From Isoetes taiwanensis (taxonomy: Eukaryota; Streptophyta; Lycopodiopsida; Isoetales; Isoetaceae): DNA of 64,000 nt. Below the pieces are notes generated by a model. The model was not told the origin of the DNA and made no database searches. It saw nothing but the letters and a program-made list of their open reading frames with translations. The stretch's first letter is position 1, and each line of letters opens with the position of its first letter. This document shows, piece after piece, positions 35,789-47,313 of the stretch. Where the stretch lies: contig JAJEKV010000041.1 of assembly GCA_021234155.1 (NCBI GenBank), positions 2,732,447 through 2,796,446 on the forward strand, read 5' to 3'. The translations under genes were made by a program, and so were the position numbers.

Positions 35789-36325
35789 ATGTTGTTAAAA
35801 ACCCGTTTTTTATTCTTAAAGTACTTCTATAAAAATCCGCACGGTTTTTAAAGGATTTTTATGATTTGGTATGGCCAAAAAATAAAAAATAAAAAAACTG
35901 CACATTCTTTGCACTGCTTTATTGGACATATTTGCTACTGTTAAAATGCACATTTTTGCTACAAGTTATAAGATGTAGCATGTCAACAAATAAATCAGAA
36001 GCTTATGCTACTATTAGATTCTATTAAGTTCAAGTACAAAGATATCATAGCTGTTTTGCCATGCAACTCTTAAGAAAGTTCGGAAAAACCTTATTATAGA
36101 GGTTAAGAAGTATAAGAATTTTATATGTAAAGATAAATAAATTCAAGAATTTCATATATTTGAATAAAAAAGATCACAGTCTAAGGATTTTTAAGATTTT
36201 AAAGATTTTTAACGTATTTTATATGAAATACATTTTTAAAGAGTTTTTTCAAAAATTTTAAAAATCTTCAAAAAATCTTAAAAAACGTTTTTTAAACGTA
36301 CGGATTTTGACGTACTTAACAACAT
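35789..36325. mobile_element. AT-rich element with short terminal inverted repeats, inside copy A
   Basis: atgttgttaa at 35789-35798 is mirrored by ttaacaacat at 36316-36325, and the interior is extremely AT-rich with many attttta-type runs. Copy B of the HUH element lacks this block at the matching place, so it looks like a later insertion. Family unknown. Confidence 0.5.
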
Positions 36326-37199
36326 AGGCTGTCATGCTCTTATAGGCATTGGACGTCTGGAGTGAATCTCATGTGCTGTTGTTGTTTGCAGATTGTTGCT
36401 GTGCTCTAGGAAGTACTCCATTGCATCTATTTCCTTCGTGCACTCAATGTAAGTGGACTTGATGCTTTAATGGGGCATGGCAACTGTAATGCAGACGTGT
36501 GCATCAATGAGTGCATGAACAACACCTTCCATGTATTCAGATTTGGACTATGGGCGCAAGTTTTCACGTACACAGATGCTCTAAATTTTTGCATGCTACA
36601 CGCTCTTAAGTTCAGCTTTAGCATTTGTCCTAAAAGTGCAAGTGAGATTCTGAATTTTGCAGTGTACAGTTAATTTGTAACTGCAAATTTGTGCAGACAT
36701 GGGGCTGCATAGTGTACACCTGTTGTTGCTGCCGTTGGCAGATAAGTATATTTGGGTCCACAGTTTCAGCTTCAGATTCACAAGCACTTGTGTATATATT
36801 AAAAGGATGTATGCTTCTTTATTAAGTTTGTAAGAATATGTAGTGCACAGATTTCGTGTCTATATTTTTAAAGAATGTACAGATATGTGCTACACATATT
36901 TTGAAGCATCCTGGTTAATGCCATATAAAGCCATGAGCTTAAGAACTTGGGTCTGCCTCATATGGCAGGAGGTTCAAGCCCCCTTTTTTGCATGGTCGTT
37001 TCGAGCATTGGTCTATATCGCTCATTCTGTCTTATCGCTCATTCCTAGCCATTGATCACTGTAATATTTCACTTCTTATTCCTTCTAGTGCATTGTAGAC
37101 CGTGAATTGAATTCGTGATGGGGTCAAACTGGCATTTCCACCTCGCCATAAGATTTCTGAGCCATTGCTAGAAGTCAATATACAAGTCAATAAAAAGGA
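36326..37199. other. Central part between inverted HUH elements
   Basis: 36330-36990 still resembles the other copy weakly. Near 36945-36985 and, inverted, 37205-37250 both arms have ctgcc, a six-base loop, ggcag and then ggttcaa. This pair of small hairpins may mark the element end. About 200 bp between them is unique spacer. No gene. Confidence 0.45.
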
Positions 37200-38480
37200 A
37201 TCATCCAACAAAGGGGAGTTGAACCCCCTGCCATATCAGGCAGATCCAACTTGTTAAAACACAAGCAGAAAATGTATGAATACACTCATCCATTTTGTAG
37301 CAACAATACAGTGACAAGTACGAATGACATATAAGCTACTGATAATCATCACTGCTAATCTGCAAACAACATCTCAATTCGCAAACTTTGGATAACATGA
37401 ATTTTAACATTTACAGAAAACCCATGTTCATGGGTTATTACGACCTGAAAACTTGCAAAACATACAAGAGCAAAATCACAACATCTGAAGGTTCATCATT
37501 GCTCCAAGTAGAAGCTGTAAACAGGCATGGATCCCTCCATGCAAGATTAAGATCACCGAAATCATGGAGCTTGGAATACCCCTAAGATGGAAACATCTAT
37601 ACCAGTAGATTTCCCTGAGATTCTGGATTGCCGCGCAAAGAAACAGGCCTGAATCCAAAATCTTGAAGCCTATTTTGCCATGTCTCAGATTTTCTTTCCT
37701 ATTCTTTGCAAGTCCTTCTACTGCCAGGATATTCTTTCACCTCGCAAGATAACCCTCAAAACTACAAATTCATTCACACCCACTTCATGTTGGCCAAAAT
37801 GACATACATGCACAGATCTGAATTACAGTTACTATGCCTTGCTAAAGCATGAAGTGTACTTACATGTGACACGAGGAGGAAAACATGTTAATGAACTTAC
37901 AATTCAGCTGGGCATCTCAATCCTGCAGAGCATAGTAATAAATGCAATGGAACAATTGATGAGGAATTGAAGGAATGCTTCACATGGACACATTAGAACT
38001 TCATGAGAATGTACATGGAAAAGACATCTCACTGCAATTGTTGCATGAGCAGCTCCAAATTTGCTCCAAACTGCTGTACATGAGCACGCATGAACTTAGA
38101 AGCCACAACGTCAAATCTGCACACAATAACAACACATAACATTCACTTGAAACATGCACTCTGTGTGAAAACATGGCAACCATGTGTGCATACCACATCA
38201 CGTGTGCCTTCAATTCAACACATGTCGTATGATGGCGCATCCACCGCCATAGAGAACCTGCATAATCTCACAAACAAGGAAGGTTGGAGCACGGGGACTT
38301 GAACCCCTCCACGAAGCCGGTCTTCAATGCTCCACCATGGCCTAAAGCCGGGGGGCTATTCACATGCAATGGATGTCAGGCAATCATGCCTACATACAGA
38401 AGTCACAAGTTAATTTTTTTTTTCCTTTTTGCTGGCCATACTTATTTGCTTCTTGCGTCCTCATTCCAATGCACAATTAA

Positions 38481-39443
38481 GGCCCTTTTTCCACGACCCT
38501 TCTGTCTTAAAATTATTGAACTGTAATTGGGCCACATCATCATATAAGACACCATGGCTTTTCCATGGTCACTTTTAGGACATGTCTTATTTCAAGTCCG
38601 TACAAAAATGGTGTCACATTTTCTTCCGGGGGAAATCCCCCGCCACAAAATGCGACAGCAAAAAATGGTCAATCCAAGGACTTCCTGCCCGCAATTTTAG
38701 GGTGTCTTGGAAAAGGTATGCACAAGCTGTATTGTGTTGTTTATAGCCAGATATGTGGCCACTGTCGTCAAAAATTGCAGATGCTTTAAGATTGCAGTTG
38801 CCTCCGTTTTGGCACAAAGCGCAACTCTGTTGCACCCCAAGAATGCAAGCAAGATCACACATGGATTGGCTTCGCCAGATTTGAGCAGGTCACAGGACAA
38901 AAGGGCCGAAGTCTGGTGGCAGCATATTATCATAGAAATATCACAGAATGGTCTGCCAAGGTCAGCTTCTGGAAGCGGAGCTCTGATGAGAGATTTTACA
39001 CTCTCAAAAACAGAAAACAAGATTGAGAAAGGATTCTTAGTTCTTACTTGATTATTCTTGACCACGCCAAGGAATTGCAGCACTTTTATACCAATGCCTT
39101 GAAAATTTGATTCAAGTTTTGAGCTCTGCTGCACATAAAAAAAGCTGAAGAAGATCTTATTCAAGCTGATGAAGATGACCAATGTGCCATTGATTCAAAA
39201 GACTGCGGTTCTGCTTCAAAATCCAAGGGGAAGGCAGACACAAAATTGCAGAAGAAGCAAATTGTGGAAAACCTAGATTATAGGACATGTCTTATATTCA
39301 TATACCATGTCTTATATTTGAGCAATGGAAAAGTGATTATTTAGGACATGTCTTATATATGACATGGAGCTGACATGGAGGTTAAAACGGTGTCTTATAA
39401 AAATGTGACAGCCATAAAATAGGGATGTTGTGGAAAAAGGGCC
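38481..39443. mobile_element. PIF/Harbinger-like MITE, 963 bp
   Basis: Terminal inverted repeats GGCCCTTTTTCCAC (14 bp exact) are flanked by TAA on both sides (38478-38480 and 39444-39446). A 3-bp TAA/TTA duplication with GGSC-type ends fits PIF/Harbinger. Near both ends the phrase ggacatgtcttat recurs. No transposase is recognised. It interrupts HUH copy B, whose sequence continues on both sides. Confidence 0.85.
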
Positions 39444-39659
39444 TAAGATGCTCAAACACACTATGATATTATGCAAGTGATGCAAACAGGCAATCGAAAT
39501 CAGTTGTACCTCAAGTTCAGGGCAGTAGCATGTCTTGATTGGAGGTTATCAATTCTCCTTAACTCACGAATCAAGATTCTCCTCACCAAATTTATATGGA
39601 CTCTGAGGGCCTATCTCTCCTCCACAGAAACATTAACCTGCTCCAATTCCATCATTCCG

Positions 39660-40020
39660 ATGCATTGTTCTAATGCATGAAACAACCTGTTCAACTAAAT
39701 CCCCAGCACCCTAACCGCAGCTGCCACAGCTTCAGCTATTGTATTGAACATGTGCACCAGCTACATATGGCAGCCCGTTTGCAAGAGATTGGGGCTGCCC
39801 AGCACCGACATGTGGTATGGAAAGGATGCGTGGTATATCAGCATTAACAACATGAGGAGCATCTGTCAAGGGCACAGGAGGTGGAGCATTTGGACGAGAG
39901 GGAGGAGCAGATGTAGCCACATCACTATTGTTGTCACTTATTTCAATGACTTCCGGTGCCACAGCATGGCCATTAGCCTCCATTCCTGGCATACTCGCAT
40001 AATGAAATCCCAATATCTGC
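39660..40020 (-). pseudogene. Second protein of HUH element, copy B
   Basis: The minus-strand frame 40013-39732 (PGMEANGHAVAPEVIEISDN start region) aligns with the same region of copy A up to the NGLPYVAGAHV block, after which the frame ends early. Function unknown. Confidence 0.45.
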
Positions 40021-40175
40021 TATCATCTATATTAAACTACTGCTCTGAATCACGTTAAACGAAGAGACAATGTAACACCTTCTTCGTACGGGAACAAAGT
40101 GCAAATCTATATTCATGCGAGAATCCACATACAATAAACATAAACATAACAAGATAACAAAACAACAAATGACCA

Positions 40176-41183
40176 CTATCCCACTGCCATAGAGCAATCA
40201 AGCAAATCTAGGGGTATGTAATCAACTCTGCTACAATCTCCTTCCACGACCGGCCTATACTCTTCGTCCTGCGCATCAACAAAGTAAGCGTCGTCATCAC
40301 CCTCGCGACCTGCATCATCCCAGTGTCGCTTCCTCCCCTTCCCAATCCTCTTCACTTACTGCATTCCAACAGGCACACCAAAGAGCACGCATGTAACATC
40401 ACTAGGCATTGCATGCTTAGGATTCAAGGTCATCCTCCAAGCTGCTTTGACCCTGTGCTCAGAAATAAATGTAGTGTTTGTCGGCAGGATCACTAACTAG
40501 ATAGCACAAACTTCCTTGTGCGTAGCATACGACAGACCGTATACACAAGACTGGCAGACATCTGTTTCCTACCATGGTAATTGATATAATGGGTAGCTCT
40601 ATGCAACATGTTCTTGTTATCCAACACAACAAGATTCTTCAGATCCCTTGCACCATAGCGCAGGTAGAGATCCTTTCCTCTTTCTATTTGTTCCTCAGTG
40701 ACATTATGCAGGCTGAACTTGTGGTGTAACTTTTCATAATCCTTGAGATAGTACCCCACAATACCTTCGAAGCAATGAAGCTTCGTGTTTTTTAGGTCCT
40801 TGCAAATCAAAAGGACACCCCTGGCTCATGAACACCCCAACCAAAGAATTTCTTTATTGCAGTGTTCACTTGTCTTGGAGTTTTGATGGCTGTCCTGAAG
40901 ACTGCCTGGCAGCGTAGGTGGTCTAACTCTGAACCCGTTTCTAATGCCACTGCCCCCACTAGAGTCGACGATCATACATCTGCTCTGGGATATCCATTCC
41001 TATATATCCCAGTGCTACACTCACATCAAGTAAGCCACTTCCTTCCTCTACAATCTTCCCATTCTCCCTGGCCTTCACACTCCCCCTACCCTTACTACAA
41101 ACATCCATCAACTCGTCTATGCTGCCAGCATACAAATTCACTCCAATCTTTCCCTTCCCTTTTCTAGCCTGCCTCTTTAACAT
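40176..41183 (-). pseudogene. HUH endonuclease-like protein, copy B
   Basis: The minus strand starts MLKRQARKGKGKI at 41183. The block EIVGYYLKDY-like (GIVGYYLKDYEKLHHKF, near 40700-40760) carries the YxxK motif that would hold the catalytic tyrosine. The metal-binding motif, HLH in copy A, reads DHLRC here (cgc codon near 40912), so the second histidine is lost. Stops near 40959 and 40493 and frameshifts in the C-terminal part also inactivate it. The acidic C-terminus (DYIPLDLLD, then SMAVG) matches copy A. Confidence 0.72.
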
Positions 41184-41312
41184 CTTACCTTTGAATTGTA
41201 GAAACTGTATGCAGCTCCAACAAAGAGGACAGAACCGAGCTTAAGACACAATATCTAAATCCCCTCCACAAATTCTATGCCAGCTCCAACAAAGAGGACA
41301 CAACAACCTTAA

Positions 41313-42934
41313 GATAGAGTCTCTAAATTCCCTCAACAAAATTGCTATGAAGGCTTCAACAACAAAAATGATACAGACCTCGACTCTACCTTAACTGCAA
41401 GGTGAGATTTCCTATGAACCCAGGACATGCCAGTGCCTCCGCATAGCTGCCAACGTGCAGCAACGAATCAGACATCTGCAACGCAGCCTCCGCCTTCGTC
41501 TTTATGGTTTGGGTCAGTCACTGCTATTTGTGCCATACCACAAAAGAACTTTCGACCCAAAAACCAAACCCTGGCATCCAACATAAGCAAAGTACGTCCC
41601 ACTATACGAATACCTTAACTAAACCATTGCAAACCTCATGTTATACCGCCCTACTTTCACAATTTTACACCTTATGTCTATATTAATACCAGGTCAGCAC
41701 CTCTTCTTCGGAGAGGGGTTTCCTTCTAATAGACCGGGTACTATCTCACAATGTGTCGGATCCGAGGAAGCCAGTTCTTCGTGCTTGATCCATGGTGCCT
41801 TGCTTGCTTTAATTCATTAACAGAAAGATTTGTTTCTGTCGTTTGAATCTCTGATAGTCTCTAAATTCCCTCAACAAAATTACTATGAAGACTTCAACAA
41901 CAAAAAGGATACAGAACTCGACTCTGCCTTACCTGCAAGGTGAGACTTCCTATGAACCCAGGACATGCCGGTGCCTTCGCATAGCTGCCAACGTGCAGCA
42001 TCGAATCGTACATCTGCAACTCATCCTCTGCCTTCGACTCCATGGTTCGGGTCAGTCACTGCTATTCGTGCCATACCACAAAAGAACCTTCGACCCAAAA
42101 ACCAAACCCTAGCCTCCAACATCATCAAAATACGTCCCACTATACGAATATCTTAACTAAACCATTGCAAACCTTATGTTATACCGTCCTACTTTCACAT
42201 TTTTTACACCTTATGTCTATATTAATACCAGGTCAGCGCCTCTTCTTCGGAGAGGGGGTTCCCTTCCAATAGACCGGGTACTATCCCACAATGTGTCGGA
42301 TCCGTGGAAGCTAGTTCTTCATGCTTGATCCATGGTGCCTTGCTTGCTTTAATTCATTAACAGAAAGATTTGCTTATGTCGTTTGAATCTCTGATAGTCT
42401 CTAAATTCCCTCAACAAAATTGCTATGAAGGCTTCAACAACAAAAAGGATACAAACCTCGACTCTGCCTTACCTGCAAGGTGAAACTTCCTATGAACCCA
42501 GGACATGCCTTGCGTTTTCGCGATAGCTGCCAATGTGCAAAGATCGACCGACATCCGTGAACTCAAAGCCCTCCGGCCGTCTCCATGGTTCGGTCGATCC
42601 ATCGCTATTCGTGCAATACTACAAAAGAACTTTCGACCCAAAAACCAAACTCTGGCCTCCAACATCAGCAAAATACATCCCATTATACGAATACCTTAAC
42701 TAAACCATTGCAAACCTTTTGTTATATCGTCCTACTTTCACATTTTTTACACCTTATGTCTATATTGATACCAGGTCAGCGCCTCTTCTTCGGAGAGGGG
42801 GTTCCCTTCCAATAGACTGAGTACTATCCCACAATGTGTCGGATCCGAGGAAGCTAGTTCTTCGTGCTTGATCCATGGTGCCTTGCTTGCTTTAATTCAT
42901 TAACAAAAAGATTTGCTGTTGTCGTTTGAATCTC
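41313..42934 (-). repeat. Three tandem copies of a 540-bp upstream segment
   Basis: Units start at 41313, 41853 and 42393 with gatagtctctaaattccctc (one variant) and share sequence to gtttgaatctctg at the end. Copy A has a single, more diverged version at about 33230-33500. They lie immediately upstream of the HUH gene of copy B, so promoter and 5' leader are triplicated. Confidence 0.88.
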
Positions 42935-43374
42935 TGGTAGGTTTTCCCTCCTTTGAAGCTCTCATGATTTTTGGGTATTACCTAGTTGCATCTTCCGTGA
43001 TTATTGCATTGGGGGGATCCGGCATGTGGCAAGCTCTGAGGAAGCGGAGTATCAGATGAGCAGGGTATCATTTTCTTTCCAGATTTTTTTTTTTTTTTGC
43101 CACAGTAATCCTTCTGTTGTTGCAATAGTGATGATTTTAAGAATTGCAACAGTGTTGATTGCTTTTTATGGCAAGGCATTGGTACTACCATTTGATGGGT
43201 ATGGGGTTCAAATCCCCAATTGTTTTGCTAAATGTGCATGATGTTGGCATGTGGAAGACTCCATTGCTCTTTGTTTTGTCTGATTTCAGGTTCTTATGGA
43301 TGAGCACGTGTTTGTGAATGATAGAGAGGATCTAGCAGGGCAAATCATGTTGTTTGTATGTGTTCTTGCAATTC
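42935..43374. other. Spacer, no recognised gene
   Basis: Short frames only. A T run lies at 43085-43098. Confidence 0.4.
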
Positions 43375-44815
43375 TGGTTTGTTGAAGGAAAAGTGGAATG
43401 TAACATAGAATACCAAGACAATAAAAGAACAGAATGTGAAAACAGAATGTGAAGTAGATATCCTGCAAAAACAGAATAAAAACAGAATGTGAAGTAGACA
43501 ACAAAAATCGCACAACAATTAGTCGACATTCCTAATGTATGACACGTGGCAACTCAGGATAGGCCTAGGGGCCTGAATGCCACTTAAAGTGGCTTTTACG
43601 TATATAGGAATGTTGGTTTACCCAACATTCCTGGCATGGAAACATGCCGACGCCGTTAGCACGCGGAGGCATGTTGACATGCCGTGAATGTTGGGTAAAC
43701 CAACATTCCTATAACGTGGAAGCCACTTATGTGGCATTCAGCGAATGAGGCATTGACACGTGGCAATCTTATATAAATAGTCTTGTCTTGTTTCTCCCTT
43801 TTCTTCTCGGCTATGGCACGGCCATGACGGCAACTAGCGATAATGGCCGGGTGGCAAGACCCGGCGATGGCACCTCACGCTCTTGGCATCCATTTTTCTC
43901 TTGACGATGGCACCCATTGCTCTTGGCGATGGCGCCCATCGCTAATGTTTCGTAAGAGAGTTCTCAAGCATGGTGTATTTCTTTGTAACAGATTTTACAT
44001 GAGGCCATTTTTCCTTGTCTCGATGCCATCCGCTCCAAGCCGTTTGTCGCCAAGGCGATATCTTCTAGTTTTGGATGCTAATTTTGGTATCGAAAGCGTG
44101 TCTTGCCTTTGTTTTTCTTTATATTTGCCTTTGTTTCTTTGTGTTCTTTCTTTGTATTTGCCGTCTCGCTCTAACTTATTTCTTGCTTTCTTTGTTTGTT
44201 TTGTGCAGATTATGCTCTTAAAGCTCTGTTAAGGTGCATCAAGCTTTTCGTGTTGCGCGAGGGGTAAAAAGATTGAACAAGATGCCGGGTTGTGGCAAAT
44301 GCTTGAGGGAAATAGTAGCGTTGTTTTTTGCGGTCGAAAGCACCGACTGTTTGTTTACTTGGGAACTATGCTTTGTTTGTTGCTTTGCTCTCGTTTCGAC
44401 TCCGGTTTGTACTCGGCATTTTGTCTACTCGTTTTGTTGCTCAATGGCGACTTTGTGCATGAAACAAGAATCATCACATTTGGTTCCCTGTAATCTTCAA
44501 AAGAGTTAATTGATCGCTTCAGATTTAAGTCAATGCGCACCATTTTCGTGGAATTTGATGCGGAAATGCTAGTCACATGCCGATTTTTAACCATTCTTGC
44601 TTGTTTTGCGGAATCAAAAGTGGAATGTAACATAGAAACAGAATAGAAAACAGAATGTACCATGGAATGTGAACTAAAATCCAGAATGTTATCTAAATGT
44701 TGCAGCACGCTCTTCTAACCCAAATTCCTGGAAAAGAATGTAGGACACGTGGCATGATACGATAGGCGGATGGGGCTGAATGCCACATAAGTGGCTTTTA
44801 CGTTCATAGAATGTT
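43375..44815. repeat. Direct repeats flanking about 1 kb, with palindrome
   Basis: A segment with aagtggaatgtaacatagaa, several acagaatgt units, an acacgtggca box and gaatgccac...gtggcttttacgt occurs at 43375-43620 and again, directly, at 44613-44815. The part between begins with a palindrome (43555-43770) and a TATA-like atataaatag at 43773-43782. The arrangement resembles a small LTR-flanked or composite element, but no duplication or primer site proves it. Frames at 43843-44232 and 44234-44509 are not recognised. Confidence 0.55.
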
Positions 44816-47287
44816 TCATGAAAAGCCGTATCGATCTATTACTTTTTAAAGTTGCTGAAATGTGTCGTGTACTACAATGATTGCATGTACCATGTCACGT
44901 TCAAAAATGGTGGCCAACCTGTATCAGCCGGATGTACTGTTTGTTTTTGCCTCCAAAACCTTCGTGCTACTCACAGACCTTCTCGCCGGACTTAAGCTCC
45001 TCTTCTCCATGTCTTGAGCCTTCTGCCGCTTACAAGGTAAGCTCACTCTTCCCACATTTTTAGTTTTTCGCTGGAAGTAGGAAGCTGGATAAATTTGTTC
45101 TGGTTTTTTCATAAAACTCGTGAATGAGGGGCATTTTGAAACGATTTTTAATGGGTCTAGAGTGCCAGATCGCTTCCTCTAATGAACAATGTTTGATATT
45201 ATTGTGATGATCGCTAACAATCCAATCCGCTTGTTTCTGTCGGTTAGTTTCCTTCTTGACTGTCCTTAGTTTTGTTGATTGCGCAACAGTTTGTTGGTTG
45301 ATGTTCTTCTTCCTCTTTACAAAAACGAAGAAGCTTAGCTTGGAGCTGCGGATTTGCGTCTGGAGGTCTGTTCGAGAAATGAACAGTTTACTTAGATGCA
45401 AGACTACCCTTTTAAAACGTAAAATCTGCCAGCAAAGGAAGAGCAGGTTGCACAAAACTACAGCGAGGCAAGAATGGGAGACCCAGCAGCACCCTTTCCG
45501 ATTTGACGAGAAGTCCAGAAAAGACTCATACAACCTATTTAGCAACCCTTTGTTCTGGTGCTTCTTAGAAATGCCCAGCTATTTTGGTTCGTATTTCTCA
45601 CAGACAAGTTGGTCCAACTCCTCCTCCAACTGTTGTTCCGCAATTTCTAGCTTGATTGGATGATCCAACCAACATACTCTGGGTCTGTTATTTTGTGAAT
45701 TAGAATGGGATATTCTTTGCAATATAATTTTCTTGTGTAGGTGCGGAAGGGCCAAATGGAATGTCTGACAAACTAGAGAACGGTCCCCGGACCAAGATTT
45801 GTTGAACTCCTATATCACTTGGAACAAATGTAGGAATAAACGTTCTTGTACACATCCGCAGAATCCTTAGAAGATACCTAGCTTGTGAAATGTCCGCATG
45901 TCATTAACCTGCTGGATATTCCCGGGAACTCAAACCCGACTTCATGTCTAAACTATCAGCTCTCAGACTAGGCTTTCAAGTCTAAATAGATATATATGCG
46001 CCTTGATGTGTATACATCATGTAATTTGGAAGTAAGTTTGATGTATCTAGCAGCTGTGCTATCCAGAACAGGTATGTAAAGGTCCAATGCTAGAGAGCAC
46101 AGTTGGAGATTTGGAACTAAGGCTAGGTTGCCCGAACCTGCTAGAGCAAATAAGTACAACGGCCCTTGTCTAAGCCCAAGTGCATGATTTTGGATTTCAG
46201 AAGGCCTTCTAATTGACCAATTTGAATGAGAAGCTAAAGGTTCCCGAGCGTACATCTAAACAGCGGGCATATTTTCCTTTGAACAACTCGATTCTCTTTC
46301 CCCAGCTCGTTTGCTGTTAATTCCTTGACATTTTTCTGACGCTTTATTGTTGAGAGAGCAACTAACACATGCTTGAGAAGATTCTTCATAGATAATCAGC
46401 TTATTAACATTCTTAACATGTGAACATTGGACTTGCAGATAACTTCTCGGGATCAAGGAAACTCTTAATTGCAAAGATGTTTCACAATTATCTCCCAGGC
46501 CATAAAGACTGGAAATATTAGCAGACTGATCTAGCAATTTTATCAGCAAAAGTGGTTCCCAAGAAGACCTTGTCATGTCACACCCGAGGCCCCCTAGGCT
46601 TTGATATCTGCTGGGGAGCGAGGGGACTGCTCGACCGCCGTTAAAGAAGAACCTCTGGGTGCGTTTCCAGATCATCATCTGTCATCGACCCGGCGAAACG
46701 GATCAGCTCGGGTGCTTGACATTGGTTGGTAATGATGTTCTCACTGTAAAATTAGAAGAATAATGGACGAAAATATGTCAAAAATATCCCAAGAAACTAT
46801 GCAGAAGATGTAAGATAGATGATCAGCTATTTCATTCACTGTTTTGGTCAAATTCCCTTTATTGGTTCTAAGAAAAATTTCCCCCTAAGCCGAGCAAACA
46901 TATGAAGAAACGATCAAATTTCAATGAGATTGAGAAATGAAACCAATGGAAGTAGAGTTAAAACGTTTCTTACCTGAAAATTCCGGAGCCATGATTGAAC
47001 AAGACGTATTATCAAGATAGATTGATTACGTACATCAGGAGAGTGTCTAGTCTTCTTATCTAGAGAAAGCATTCCTTTATGATTGCACTGATATACACTG
47101 TAAATTTGAGTCTCGTGATGGATTATATTTTGCAGTTAATAAAATTTCTCCTTATCATTGTCTGTAACCACATGAAAGATGATATACTTTTTGCGTGCAG
47201 GCTTTGCAATAGGCATTTCTAACTTCCATGTTTTATAAAGTTAGCAGAGTATTATTAGAGCTTTACAACTTTCTGGTTATGCTGCAG
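44816..47287 (+). other. Upstream region of the Pol IV/V gene with possible non-coding first exon
   Basis: A CT-rich stretch ending ttacaag before gtaagc at 45037 looks like a 5' untranslated exon and donor. The acceptor tgctgcag at 47287 would join it to the coding exon, giving a 2.25-kb leader intron. This is inferred from splice signals only. Other frames here have no family features. Confidence 0.35.
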
Positions 47288-47313
47288 ATCTGGAAGTTTT
47301 AAAGTGGCTCTCG

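Larger units (their letters stand above)
33220..36990 (+). mobile_element. HUH-endonuclease (Replitron-like) element, copy A
   Basis: This copy is homologous, in inverted orientation, to about 37200-41330. Similarity starts near 33222 and continues, with an AT-rich insertion at 35789-36325, almost to the centre between the copies. It encodes an HUH-type protein and a second short protein. Exact termini are uncertain because I place them only by where the two copies stop matching. Assignment to Replitrons rests on the HUH and YxxK motifs and remembered descriptions of that group; a Helitron or another Rep-derived element is less likely because no helicase is seen. Confidence 0.65.
37200..42934 (-). 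mobile_element. HUH-endonuclease (Replitron-like) element, copy B
   Basis: Inverted relative to copy A and carrying the same proteins on the minus strand. It has a 963-bp MITE inserted at 38481 and its upstream region is triplicated (41313-42934). Many small differences from copy A show that the two are not a recent duplication. The outer limit on the right is uncertain because of the repeats. Confidence 0.65.

Noticed and set aside
36917-36992. Possible tRNA gene with CAU loop
   Set aside because: Anticodon stem has a six-base loop and there is no acceptor stem; kept only as a T-arm-like repeat feature.
38697-39182. 161-codon minus-strand frame in the MITE
   Set aside because: Overlaps an open frame on the other strand, with no transposase motifs; treated as chance.
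46256-46678. 140-codon minus-strand frame upstream of the Pol IV/V gene
   Set aside because: No recognisable domain; lies in the presumed leader intron on the opposite strand.
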